64,000 nt of DNA, taken from assembly GCA_022749755.1 (NCBI GenBank), contig CM040444.1, forward strand, positions 1,371,026 through 1,435,025, given 5' to 3'. Source of the DNA: Azadirachta indica. Its lineage: Eukaryota > Streptophyta > Magnoliopsida > Sapindales > Meliaceae. The translations under genes and the position numbers were made by a program. This document shows positions 1-11,010 of this stretch, piece after piece (the first letter of the stretch is position 1; the number at the start of each line of letters is the position of its first letter). The notes beneath the pieces were generated by a model, which saw only the letters and a program-made list of their open reading frames with translations, searched no databases and was not told where the DNA came from.

Positions 1-1212
1 ACCAAAGAGATATTGAAACATCATCTGTGAGTATTTTTTGCAAATTTATTCTTCTAGTAGTCCTAAATAAGAAGACGTTGCCGCGGCTTTAATGGCAATG
101 TAAAAGAAAATTAATAGACAACTGTTCCAAAAATTAGAAGAGAGGTTCACCAAAGAAGAGATTCAGACACCTTATTTCAAATGAATCTTGCAAAGGCCTT
201 GCGACCAGATGGCTTCCCAGCTTTTTTCTATCAACGACACTGGGGATTAGTTAAAGAGGTGATTTAGGTAGTTTGCAATCAAATTCTAAATGATGGGGGA
301 GATATCTCGCAAATAAATCATGCATGTATCACCTTAATTCCTAAGGTTAATTAGCCAAGGAGGGTAGGCGATTATAGACCTATAAGCCTCTGCAATGTGA
401 TATACAAAGTTATCTCTAAAGTACTTGCCAACAGACTGAAGCCCCTACTTGATTGAGCGACTTCACCCTACCAAAGTGCTTTGATTCATAATCATTTAAT
501 CACTGACTGTTATGAATGTCTACACAAAATTAGATGTAAGAAGAAGGGGAGATTTGTGACTGTGGCACTTAAATTGGATATAAGCAAAGCCTACGACAGA
601 GTAGAGTGGTGCTTCTTAGAGTAGGTGCTACTAAAACTGGGTTTTCCCACTAAATTTATAAAGCTTATCATGAGCTGTGTTATGACTCCAACCTTTTTAA
701 TTCTCATTAGTGGAGAGGTACGAGGTCTTATACATCCCTAAAGAGGGTTTTCGATAGGGTTGTTCACTTTCCCCTTATTTATTATTTGTGTGGAAGCTCT
801 GTCTGCTTTGTTGTGGAAAGCAGATAAGGCAAAAATATTTTATGGCATTCGCTTTAATAATAAGTTAACGGTGTCCCATCCCTTATTTGTAGATGATAGT
901 CTCATTTTTGTTAGGGCTATGGAGCAGGATTGCTTAAATCTTAAAAGCATCTTCAGCTACAATATGGCAGCCTCGGGGCAGATATTTGATCATGAAAAAT
1001 CCTCAGCGCTACTAAGGCCAAATATCCACCAACAAGCCAAGGAAAAACTCTATGATATCTTTAATCTGAGGGCCGTATCACTCCATTAGAAGTACTTAGG
1101 GCTTCCTCCCATGGTTGGCAGAAACAAAAAAGCCTATTTCAACACTCTCAAGGTCAAAATTATGAGCAAAATTCACATTTGGAAATCAAAATTATTGGCC
1201 TATTTCTACACT
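1..1212 (+). pseudogene. LINE (L1-type non-LTR) reverse transcriptase fragment
   Basis: Translating the plus strand across three frames gives the reverse transcriptase of a plant L1-like LINE. From about 180 there is a PDGFPAFF-like block, then [13 protein letters not shown] near 370-410, KLDISKAYDRVEW near 570-610, and the catalytic block FVDDSLIF at about 886-910 (the usual form is FADD). A KYLGLPP block follows at about 1090-1107. Several in-frame stops (for example TAG near 353 and TAG near 1087) and frame changes show that it is dead. The conserved endonuclease would lie left of the window. On the right it stops abruptly at about 1,200-1,212, where resistance-gene LRR sequence begins; there is no poly(A) tail or 3' UTR, so the 3' end is also lost. 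Confidence 0.85.
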
Positions 1213-1446
1213 CTTAACAGCAGGGTGTTTCATGTGTTTCCTCAATTAATCGATTTGGACCTGCGAGAATTACCAAAACTCAAAAGTAGATATCAAGGAA
1301 TGCACATTTTAGAATGGTCGACATTAAAAGCTTTTAAAGTATATGGATTCCACGAAGTGAAGATATTATTTGGTTATTTTGAATCAAAATTATTGAGTCA
1401 AAAAATAGAGAGACAACAACTCGTGTTATTGGTTGATCCTCGTAAG
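1213..1446 (+). pseudogene. NLR leucine-rich-repeat exon fragment (outer paralogue, exon A)
   Basis: This stretch encodes the LRR segment containing RVFHVFPQL, LPKLKS and LLVDPRK and ends at a donor-like AAG|GTATGA. It is a close paralogue of the 3' part of the exon at 51,634-52,164 (by eye roughly 85-90% at DNA level). Its 5' half is missing, because LINE reverse transcriptase sequence runs straight into it at about 1,200-1,212. The open frame 1,111-1,452 is a chimera of LINE and LRR residues. No NB-ARC coding sequence lies upstream in the window, so this is an exon relic and not a working gene. Confidence 0.85.
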
Positions 1447-1546
1447 GTATGAAATTAAATAAGTTATTTAGCACTACACCATTACCAAATCATTTTACTT
1501 TTTTTTTTTTTGAACTTTTTAAAAAGAAATCCCCTTCAAATCAATT

Positions 1547-2393
1547 TTAGGGATACTATACTTTACCTTCTAAATTTAAAAAAAAAAGTTAATATACCCC
1601 CACAAATTTTGAAAAAGATAAAATATCTCTTTTATTTTAGAGAAAGTTAAGATATCCCTAAAATTAATATTTATATTTTAATTTGACTTTTTTATCTCTC
1701 TATAATTAAAAAATATATAAAATAATTATATTATTTTATTTTTTTTACTTTATAATAATTAATATAATTTCATTGTCACATTTAAAATTTAAAAATTATA
1801 ATAATATTTTAACCCTTAATTATTTGTTTTCTTCAAAATTTATAATCAAATATTTATAATACCTAATTATATATAATTCTTAAATATATCATATTATTAA
1901 AATAATTTATTTAAAAAATTATGTATAATTAATTGTAGAAGTTTTCATAATATAAAATTTGTTGTCAAAATTTCATAAATGTTTACACAATTATACATAA
2001 TTTTGACAATATTAATTATACATAATTTTTAAAATAAACTATTTTAAGAATGCGATATATTTTAGAAATATATATAATTAAATATTATATAAATTTGATA
2101 ATAGATTTAGAAAGAAACAAATAATTAAGAGTCAAAATATTAATATAACTTTTAAATTTAAATGTCAAAATAAGATTATATTTGCTATTATAAAATAAAA
2201 AAATATAAAAAATATAATTATTTAAAATATTTTTGATAGTGAAGAGATAAAATAGTTAAATTAAGATACAAATGGTAATTATAAGGGGTATCTTGATTTT
2301 ATTCAAAATCGAAAGAACCTTACCTTTATCAAAAACTCAAAAGGTATATCAGTTTTCCTCAAAAATTAACCAAGGATAAAGTATAATATCCCT
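1547..2393. mobile_element. 847-bp MITE with long terminal inverted repeats
   Basis: The left end AGGGATACTATACTTTACC matches the reverse complement of the right end, AGGGATATTATACTTTATCC, and similarity continues imperfectly for about 110 bp. The interior is AT-rich and non-coding. CAATT (possibly TCAATT) flanks both ends. The paralogous intron at about 52,240-52,280 lacks the whole element and reads straight through a single copy of the flank, which gives a natural empty site. The superfamily is not certain: long inverted repeats suggest a Mutator-like MITE, but the 5-6 bp duplication is shorter than the usual nine. Confidence 0.8.
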
Positions 2394-2583
2394 CAATTAT
2401 ATTGATGTTAACACAGAAATGGACAATGGTGGAAAGGCAAATTAATGACCGACCTCTAACAATTAGCCCATAAACTTTTCCCATTTTTTTCTTAAGTTTG
2501 ATGAAAGGGACGACCTTTATTCATATATTTCTTCTCTTTCATTGGCTCCCTTTTCTTAATTTCCTTTGAATTCTTTACTTCAG

Positions 2584-3069
2584 GTACGATTTTCCAGTTT
2601 CGAGGTATTAACAATTTCTGAAATGGATATCTCGAGAAAAATTTAGGACCACAACCTTGATGAGTTGGGTTCTTTCGAAAATTTAAAAAGCTTATATGTA
2701 CAGAGTTGTGGTAAACTAGTGAGTGTTTTTCCATTGAATTTGATAGTAAGACTCGAGAGACTAGATGATATGTATCTACAAGAGTCTGATTCAATAGAAG
2801 AGATAATTGAAGAAGAATCGACCTCATCTAATTGCATGATGGAGGGGTTTCTTAGCAGGTTTCACGTGTTTCCTCAATTAACCAAGCTGGAACTGTGGAG
2901 ATTACCAAAACTCAAAGGTATATATCAAGACAACGCACATTTTAGAATGGCCAGCATTAAAATATTTTGTAGTATTTGAATGTCGTGAAGATTTTATTTG
3001 GTTCTTCAAAATTATGGAGTTGTGAAAAGAAGAGCCGACAACACAATATTTTTGGTTGATCATCGTAAA
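2584..3069 (+). pseudogene. NLR LRR exon fragment (outer paralogue, exon B)
   Basis: Paralogue of the exon at 52,453-52,941, preceded by the same polypyrimidine-CAG acceptor. It encodes recognisable LRR blocks (FPLNLIVRLERLD, EIIEEES, FPQLTKLELW). A TGG-to-TAG change gives a stop near 2,643, and an indel near 2,935-2,980 breaks the frame after LPKLKGIYQ. The donor site reads AAA|GTATG. This exon has clearly decayed more than the copy inside the CACTA block. Confidence 0.85.
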
Positions 3070-3565
3070 GTATGAAATCAAATTAATTTTAATTAATTAG
3101 TTAATAGTCTATATATTTATTTTTTATTTTTCTATATAAATGATAGCTAGCAATCTGAGTAAAAAAACTAATAACATTTCATCGCGCAAATTTCAAGGCT
3201 AATAATGTTACACTTTGGTTAAAAAGAAACATCTTGAAATATTTTTTCCACTTTTCCAAAAATACCGAGTAAATGCATCTCTAAAATATGGAGGCTGGTA
3301 TTTTTCTTTTTCTTCTTTTTTTTTTTTTGAATTTTAAAATTGATTATTCCAATGACATATCATTCATTGGTGGATCGAGTTTTGTTGATTTAAAATTTTC
3401 ACTGAAAATAGTAAAACAAAATTTAATTAATTATCTAATTATTAAAAATTTGTATCTCAACTTAACTAAAAGAAAACCTATATATAGCAACAAGTATAAT
3501 TTAAACCAACTTTCAATCTGACTGGATATTGAGTTTTTTCTATTTTGTTTTATTAATATTATTAG

Positions 3566-3989
3566 ATTGTATTCTCCAATCTAACGAATCTAGAAGTATC
3601 GAAATGTGTTAAGATTTTTGGCAACACTTTGAACAACTGAAAGTGTGGTGAAACTTATAAACATGCAGATAAATAATTGTGAAATGATTAAAAAAATTAT
3701 AGGGATGTAAGATGGAGAAGTGAAGGAGGATCCTTTTTTTTTGGGCCAACTGGAATATTTGAGCTTTAGAAAGTCTATCAAGACTTGAAAGCTTTTGTTC
3801 GGAGAATTACACTTTTGAGTTCCCGTTCTTGAAACAAGTAATGGTGAGATGGTGCCCAAACATGAAGATTTTTTCTCAAGGGGTCATATGCACACAATAC
3901 TACATAAAGTGGAATCGACACTTAGAAAGAATGACTGGTGTCAGGAAGGCAACTTGAACTCCACTATACAAAAAATGTTCGAAGAAATG
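3566..3989 (+). pseudogene. NLR LRR exon fragment (outer paralogue, exon C)
   Basis: Paralogue of the exon at 53,233-53,665. Similarity starts after the acceptor ATTATTAG and ends at GAAGAAATG|GTATG. Stops and indels occur (for example TGTAAGATGG near 3,705 in place of an open codon string), so it is not translatable as a whole. It keeps the ancestral frame at about 3,770-3,785 (AGTCTATCAAG) and an open GAAGAAATG end. At both places the copy inside the CACTA block is damaged (insertion near 53,450, stop near 53,659). The two copies therefore decayed independently. Confidence 0.8.
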
Positions 3990-5460
3990 GTATGTATTTT
4001 ACTAATTTACCCAAAAAAATTTATATATTTATTTATTTACTTTACTTTACTTTACTTTACCTTCTTTTATCTTGAGGAGCTGTTTTAGCGTCACAAACAA
4101 CCAGCACACCTTTTATTTGAGAAGTTATCTAGTAAGAAGGCAAAGAAATTACAGGTTCCCAAGATTTAGTTTATTAGATTAATAATCCTAATAATTTTAA
4201 AAATATTCATATCCCAATTTATTGAAAGTAACGATTATGCCCTATCAATATTAGTAATATGACAAAATAACTATTGAATTAGAATTTGAAAAAATATAAT
4301 ATATTTATCAAAAATAGGTCAATAAAATAAATCATAATATGTTTTCTAGTAAATTAATAATATAAAATTTATTAATATACTATAGATTTTCTATAATTTA
4401 TAAATAATATATTTTATTCTTATTATACTTTATATATTTTAGTTATACATAAATATAAATAATAATATAATTACAAGTTTTGTATTATAATATACTATTT
4501 ACAATTTATTTTATTTATTTTCTAGTATGTAATTAATGTTGAATTGTTAATATATTATTACTATTAAAAATCAATATGCTAGAAACTAATATTTATTATT
4601 ATTTTAATATTTATTTTAGAATTTGAAACTAATTTGTTTAGTCAACTACCATTAAATAAGAGTACAATTGTCATTTTTAATAAACTTAGACCTTCATGAT
4701 ATTTTAAAACCATTAGAACTAATCAATCCTATGAACCATACCTTAAGGACTTATATGTCTTTTTTAATTTTATTAAAATATTGCATTGCTGAAAACTTAA
4801 AATATTAGAAATTGCTTGAATACATATTCAAGAACAAAAAATAGTGAAAATGAGTTTTTAAAGTTAATTAAACTACTTTTCTTAAAATAATTAATCTACT
4901 TAATTTTAAAAATAATAGCAAGACGTTCTTGATATTTTAATTCTAAAAAAAATTCTTGACAAACACAAATATTTTGTTGTTCTTAAAAGTATCATTTTTA
5001 TTATTTTCAAAATATTTTTAAATTATTAACAAATGTACACTTATTGTTTTTAAATATCTCTTTTTTCTGTAGAAAAAACCATAAATTAAAGTTATGCTTC
5101 AGTTTAGCTAATGGTCTCTTTCAATAACTTACGTTCAAAATGAATTGGATATATTGCAACTCGAGGGAGGCTATGATAGGCTTGGTATTTAATAGTGGAG
5201 GATTTTGACTTTAAAATCATAATTTTTATGAGATTGAAGTAGAGGTTATAAGTCTTGGGTTCAATTTTTATATACGATTTGAAATTTGATTTTGAAAGTT
5301 GGTTCTATGCATTTCTTCTTGTTTTAATTTGAATTTTAAAATAGAATTTAAGTTATCAAACCTTGAATTTGAAAGCTAATTTAGTGCTTGTGTCATTAGT
5401 GCCTTTTTTTTTAATACTTGGTTCAATATTTCTTCTCATTAATACTTTAATTTAATTCAC
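3990..5460. other. AT-rich flank homologous to NLR intron and 3' flank
   Basis: No gene is seen. Bases about 4,140-5,215 match the NLR intron at about 53,820-54,870 block by block (for example the CGATTATGCCCTATCAAT and GTTATGCTTCAGTTTAGCT blocks). From about 5,280 the match jumps to 56,930-57,100, beyond the end of the inner NLR. The outer copy therefore lacks the equivalent of about 54,870-56,930, which holds the last LRR exons. Confidence 0.7.
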
Positions 5461-6780
5461 ATATTATATTTTATTGTGATACTATTTTATCACAAAATAA
5501 TTATATAGATTTAGGTAGCATTTTTTTGTTTGAAATCTGAATAAAATTAAAATTTGAATTAAATTGAAAGCTGAATTTAAATGATATATTTATTTTTTTA
5601 TTTTAAATATTTGAATATAAATGTTAAGTTGTTTCCTTTTTAAAAAAATAAAAAATTTAAAACTAATATGTTAACATATATGTTCTAAAAAAATCTCAAA
5701 CAAATATATTAAATTCTTGACATATATAAATATTAAATAATAAATTAATTGTATTATTAATAAATAAAATATTTAAACTATTTAGACATTTATTGATATA
5801 GGTTTAAGTCAAAATTTTCAGCTTAACTATATTCAAATGTTTTTAACAAATATTCAAATATAAATTAAAAAAATAAATGATTTTTACACATCTGAATAAT
5901 TATTTTTAAACTTCAATTAAAAATGTAAATAAGCTCTTACTCCACTTATTATTAGCATTTTAAGTTGGTAAAATGATATTCCTGTATGTTCGTCGACTTT
6001 TGAGAAAATTTAGATCCTTTACTTAAATAAAATACTAACACGAGTTAAAAAAAATCTAAATAATTATTTTATGACAAGAAAATTATGGATAATAAATTAT
6101 AACATGTGAATTAAATTTAGTTTTGTATCAATATAATTGATATTGTATATACTTTTAAAATCTTATATAACAGTTTAATTTAATTTTGATTAAAATAATT
6201 TTAAATTTTTTTTTGAATATTTATATTTGTAATAAATATTATTTATATTTTTTAATTTATATTAAATATATAATTGAAAATTTTAGGAAAATACAATGAA
6301 AGTAATACAATTTTAAATGTATATTAAATAAAATATATACATATTTGTATATAAAAATTTTGATTATCAATACATATTATTTTGTCTAAATTTGTTTTAG
6401 CATTTTAATTTAAATATATATTTTTTTCAAAAGTAAATTTTAAAAAATAAAATAAAATAAAATAATTTAAATTTAATATTTTAATCCCTAATATTAATAT
6501 ATTATAAATACTAGGGACTTAATTGTTGATTATAAGAAAATATATCTTCTTGCATTATTTTACCAAAGTAAAAAAATTAAAATAATAATATGTTAATAGA
6601 TCAAACTAACTCAAGATAAGTTAAAGGGTATTTTTCTATTTCTCAAAATTTAGGGTAATTCAATACACTATACAACTTTAGGATATTCAACCTTTTTCAA
6701 AAGTTTAGATAAATAAAAATATTCTTTTATATTTTTAGTTTAAATTCTAAATATTTCCTTCTATAACTGATTTTTTTTTG
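5461..6780. other. AT-rich non-coding DNA
   Basis: Long A/T runs with no extended reading frame and no similarity I recognise. No repeat structure was clear enough to call. Confidence 0.5.
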
Positions 6781-7250
6781 TTTCATTATATACGTATGTA
6801 GTGGTTAGTAAAAAAATTGGAGCAAATTGGACTAGAATTTATGGGTTCGGTCTACTATTTTATGCAATTCGGTTCAGTTTTAATTCTTAAAATCAAAAAA
6901 CTTAAAATTTTAGTCTGGTTCTAGTTTCGCTCCAAAAAATTCGGACCAAATCAGATATATTATATTTTAATATTTTTTTTATTTAAACAATGTCATTTTA
7001 CTGTATTTTCATAAAACGATATCATTTGATACATTAAAAATTTTTTAAAAAATAATAAATTTATTCAAAAATCGAATCGACCAAAAAACCGAAACGATCG
7101 ATCTGGTTTTAATATATAATTGGTCCAATGCGGTTTGATTTTTTCTTTCTATTCAGTTCGGTCCTGTTCGTTCTAAAAAATTTGAGACTCAAAATTTTTA
7201 TGTCTTGTTCAGTTTTTCAAAAATTTAGACCAACCCGAACCATGCCCACC
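6780..7250. repeat. GGTTCGGTTT-rich repeat, possible non-autonomous hAT remnant
   Basis: The stretch is rich in degenerate GGTTCGGT and CAATTCGGTTC words. It ends CCGAACCATGCCCACCCCT, whose complement starts AGGGGTGGGCATGG, a common form for hAT-type plant MITE ends. I could not find a matching left inverted repeat or a target duplication, so the class is a guess. Confidence 0.3.
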
Positions 7251-7251
7251 C

Positions 7252-7266
7252 CTATATGTATGTATG

Positions 7267-7297
<31 letters not shown>

Positions 7298-7320
7298 ATT
7301 CGTATGTACATATGTACGTT
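7252..7320. repeat. (ATGT)n microsatellite
   Basis: Interrupted run of TATG/TATA tetranucleotides. Frames through it (MYVYMYVCMYV) are artefacts of the repeat. Confidence 0.9.
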
Positions 7321-7362
7321 ATCTAATCATATTGGAAATATTTTATGTTAAACTATGATAGG

Positions 7363-7842
7363 CAACATTTTAAATTCAAAAATTATTTGAATTCATATAT
7401 AAATGGTATTGGGTCCCACTTATGTTATTAGGCTTGTAAGTTAAATCTACTGTAAATTAGATTCGTCATATTTAAAAAAACATGTTTTCGAGCCCATTAA
7501 AGTTAATCTAGTATAAAGATGGCCCCCTTTCATCCATGCCTTAATTTTGAGGTAAGATCAAGATTTTTTTTTAAGTATAAGTTCTTTAAGTCTATTTCAT
7601 TTTAAATCCAAGAATTATTTGAATTCATATATAAATGGTGTTGGATTTCACTTATGTGATTAGGCTCCTAAGCCAGTTCCACTGTAAATTGGATTCGTCA
7701 TATTTAAAGATATATGTATTCAGGCCCATTAAAATTAGTCTAGTATAAAGATGGCCCTTGTTTTATCTTTACCCCTCTTTACCCCAATTTTAAAGTAAGG
7801 CCAAGATCTTTTTTGAGTATAAATTCTTTAGGTCTATTTCAT
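7363..7842. repeat. Tandem duplication, two units of about 240 bp
   Basis: Unit 1 (about 7,363-7,603) and unit 2 (about 7,604-7,842) share in order TTATTTGAATTCATATATAA, GATTCGTCATATTTAAA, AGTATAAAGATGGCCC, and TCTTTAAGTCTATTTCAT / TCTTTAGGTCTATTTCAT. The second unit has a short extra ACCCCTCTTTACCCC stretch. Non-coding. Confidence 0.85.
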
Positions 7843-9160
7843 AAAACCTTTGATGAAAACCCAATTCTCGTTAAGCCCTTTCTTTAGATCATAAAAGTCG
7901 GTTCTAGTATAACAAAAGGACTTCTTGATAATTGGGCTTGTTCCAAATCAAAAGAAAACATATTAAGACCCCATTTTTATTATTTCATGTAGTCATAATT
8001 CTACTAGAATTACAATGGTGAAAGACCTTAAGGCACAAGGAATTAAAGATATAAAACTTAAAATAGTGTCCTGAAAAGGAGAAATTTTTATTAAATACAA
8101 ACAAATTCACTAGTTGATATTTTTGTATCAATACATGAAAGAGTTGATTTAAAGAAAATGGAGGCGTAATTAACTGAAAAGTAGAATTCAACGAATAGAA
8201 AGTAAACTTAATGGAAGTATGATAATAAAGAATGAAAGCGACATGTTCAAGAAAACGACATCGCACCCCTGACTATTCATTAGACCAAAGAGATAAACAG
8301 GCATTGTAGAGAGACAGATGGGGGCAGAAATTAAAGTTATTTGGAATGCTACACATTAATTGGTAACAATTAATACAAAAAGCCAAATGTATTAAGAATT
8401 TAAATTTAATTAGAGTGGAGTGAGAGAGATCACTAAAAGCACACACACAAACAAGGTTAATTAATAAAATATCAGAGAGAGAGATGTCATAATTACTTTC
8501 CTAATCAAATAAAAGATAATTTCAATCATACTAATCAATTTATTGACACATATTAAATATGGTAATTTTTTATTAAAATCTTCACTCTACTTTTAAACAA
8601 TAGTAAAATAATTACCTTATTTTAGTTAAAAGATATTAATAAATACTTTCCTAAATTTAAATAAATAACTAATACTTCTCTACAATATGAAGAAACGACA
8701 TATACCTCCTAGAGTTGTTGTACAATTATATAAAATAAATATCTTACCTTTATATATTTAAAAGGTATATAAATTTATTATTTTAATCTTATTACTTCTA
8801 CATAATAACCAATATAATCATATAATTTATTTTTAATAATTATATTCAATATTTTTGATAATTAATTTCTAAAACATTATTAATATTTTAAATAATTTTA
8901 TTTTAATTACATTAATTTATGACAAAAAAATTATAATAGATTGCATATGATATTTGAATTATATGAATTATATTAGTTATAATTTGAAAATTATGTTTGT
9001 ATATATCAAAAATTTAATAATACAATTTATGTAATCCAAATATTTAGGATACATAATTGATTTTATAATTTATAATTTTGAGAATATTTATATAATCTAT
9101 AAATATTATTAATTTATAAATAAAATAATTTATGTAATTTATAACTATAACATCTAAAAA
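7843..9160. other. AT-rich non-coding DNA
   Basis: No supported gene. A 93-codon minus-strand frame at 7,985-8,266 has no recognisable domain and sits in low-complexity sequence. A short GAGAGAGAGA tract lies at about 8,473-8,483. Confidence 0.5.
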
Positions 9161-9176
9161 ATATCTTGGGGTTTGG

Positions 9177-9985
9177 CCTTAGAAGATTATCAAGCATGGG
9201 TTAGGGGCAATCAGGTATGTCGCAATGCCATTTTGAATACCATTTCCCACCACCAAATGCTGCCTTAGAAGATTATCAAGTATGGGTTAAGGGCAACAAG
9301 GTATGTCGCAATGCCATTTTGAATACCATTTCTAACGAGTTATATGATGTTTATTCTCTTTATGATAAAGCACAAGAAATTTGGGCATCTTTGGAGAAAA
9401 AATATATCATTGAAGATGCAGGTGCCCAAAAATATGTTATACCTAACTTCTTGGATTTCAAGATGGTAGAAGACAAGCCTATCACCACTCAAATACATGA
9501 TAACCATTTGCTGATCAATGATTTAAAGAATGAGCAAATTACTTTTCCTGAATCATTCCTTATTAGATGCTTGATTGAGAAATTGCCTGACTCTTGGAAA
9601 GATTACAAGAAGAGTAATAAACATAAGAAGAAGCAAATAACATTGGAGAATCTAATTGTTCACATTCGAGTTGAAGAAAAGAATAGGTTGAGCAACAAGA
9701 TAAGGCTAAGGAAATTTGTTCCAAGGCTAACGTTGTTCAAGATGCTACACCTCTTGTCAAGAGGCAAAAAATGGACGATAAAAAATCTATAAACAAAATG
9801 AAACCAACATTTAAGAAAAAAGGAAATTGTTTTATGTGTGGCAAGCATGGTCATTATGCTATTGAATGTAGGTTCAGAAAGGGCGATAAAAAATCTTCTA
9901 AGGCCAATGTGGTTGAAGGAGAAGATGTGGTCGCTGCTGTTGTGGTTTCTCAAGCAAACATGGTTGCTAGTAAGAAACAAGATTG
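9177..9985 (+). pseudogene. Copia 1 gag (with CCHC zinc knuckle)
   Basis: Encodes the copia Gag region, normally the capsid and RNA-packaging protein. One frame, 9,217-9,792, holds the central gag (NAILNTISNELYDVY, EIWASLEKKY, LIEKLPDSWKDYK). The next frame, 9,771-9,986, holds a CCHC knuckle, CFMCGKHGHYAIEC, near 9,828-9,870. A frameshift at about 9,700-9,790 separates them. The start is damaged: an 86-bp stretch covering LEDYQxWVxGNxVCRNAILNT is present twice in tandem (from 9,177 and from 9,263). The true initiator is not identifiable. Confidence 0.85.
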
Positions 9986-11010
9986 AATTATTGATTTTGG
10001 TGCTTCCAAGCACATATGTGGGAATCGAAGCTCATTTTTTTATTACACTTCATTGGGTGAAGGAGAAGAACAAGTTTTCCTTGGAGATTCTCATTCTGCT
10101 CCAGTTGTTGGAAAAAGAAAAGTTCTTCTTAAATTAACTTTTGGAAAAATTCTTTCCTTAAATAATGTGCTTCATGTTCCAAATATAAGATACAATTTAG
10201 TGTCTGTGTATATTCTTGAAAAGTCAAATGTTAAGATCTTTTTTGAGGGAGATAAAGTTATAATGTCCAAGAATGGCATGTTCATTGGCAAAGGGTATTG
10301 TTCCAATGATTTGTTCAAGCTTAATGTACTTGACACAATTATTAATAAAAATGCTTCTACTTCTACTTATATTGTTGCTTCTTTTGATTTATGGCATGGT
10401 CAGTTAGGCCATGTAAAATTTTCTTATGTAAAGAAAATGAAAAGAAATGGTCTAATAAATATTGACGTTACAAACATCAATAAATGTGATACTTGTATTG
10501 AAACAAAATTCATCAAGAAAACGAATAAATCTATTATGAATAGAGAAACTGAATTACTCAGTTTAATTTATAGTGATCTTAGTGATTTTAAACAGACAAT
10601 AACAAGAGGAGGCAAAAAGTTTTATATAAACTTTATTGATGATTTCTCAAGATATACAAAATTATATTTATTGAGAAATAAAGATGAAGCATTTGAAAAA
10701 TTCTTAGTTTATAAGAATGAAGTTGAAATCAACTTGGAAGAAAAATCAAAAGATTGCTATCCGATAGAGGTGGTGAATATGAGTCTAATATGCTTAATGA
10801 ATTTTGTGAAAATCATGGCATAATATTAAAATTACACCTTCTTATCTCCAGAGTCAAATAGAGTAGTTGAAAGGAAAAATAGAACTTTGAAAAAGATGAT
10901 GAATTCTCTATTAGTAAGTTCTGGAGCACCGTGGAATTTATGGGGGGAGACAATTTTAACTGCCTGCTATCTACAAAATAGAATACCATATAAACAAATA
11001 GGAAAGACAC
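9986..11010 (+). pseudogene. Copia 1 protease and integrase region
   Basis: After a stop at about 9,984-9,986 the retropepsin motif appears as IDFGASKHICG (D-S/F-G-A). The copia post-protease block VLHVPNIRYNLVSV lies near 10,165-10,205. Integrase begins with an HHCC-type region, LWHGQLGH...CDTCIETK (about 10,390-10,510), and the core block YINFIDDFSRYTKLYLL (about 10,625-10,670). Frames break near 10,745-10,860. The later integrase part, SRVVERKNRTL...NRIPYK, resumes at about 10,850-10,995. Confidence 0.85.

Noticed and set aside
7985..8266. 93-codon minus-strand frame
   Set aside because: No recognisable domain, low-complexity sequence and no splice or leader context.
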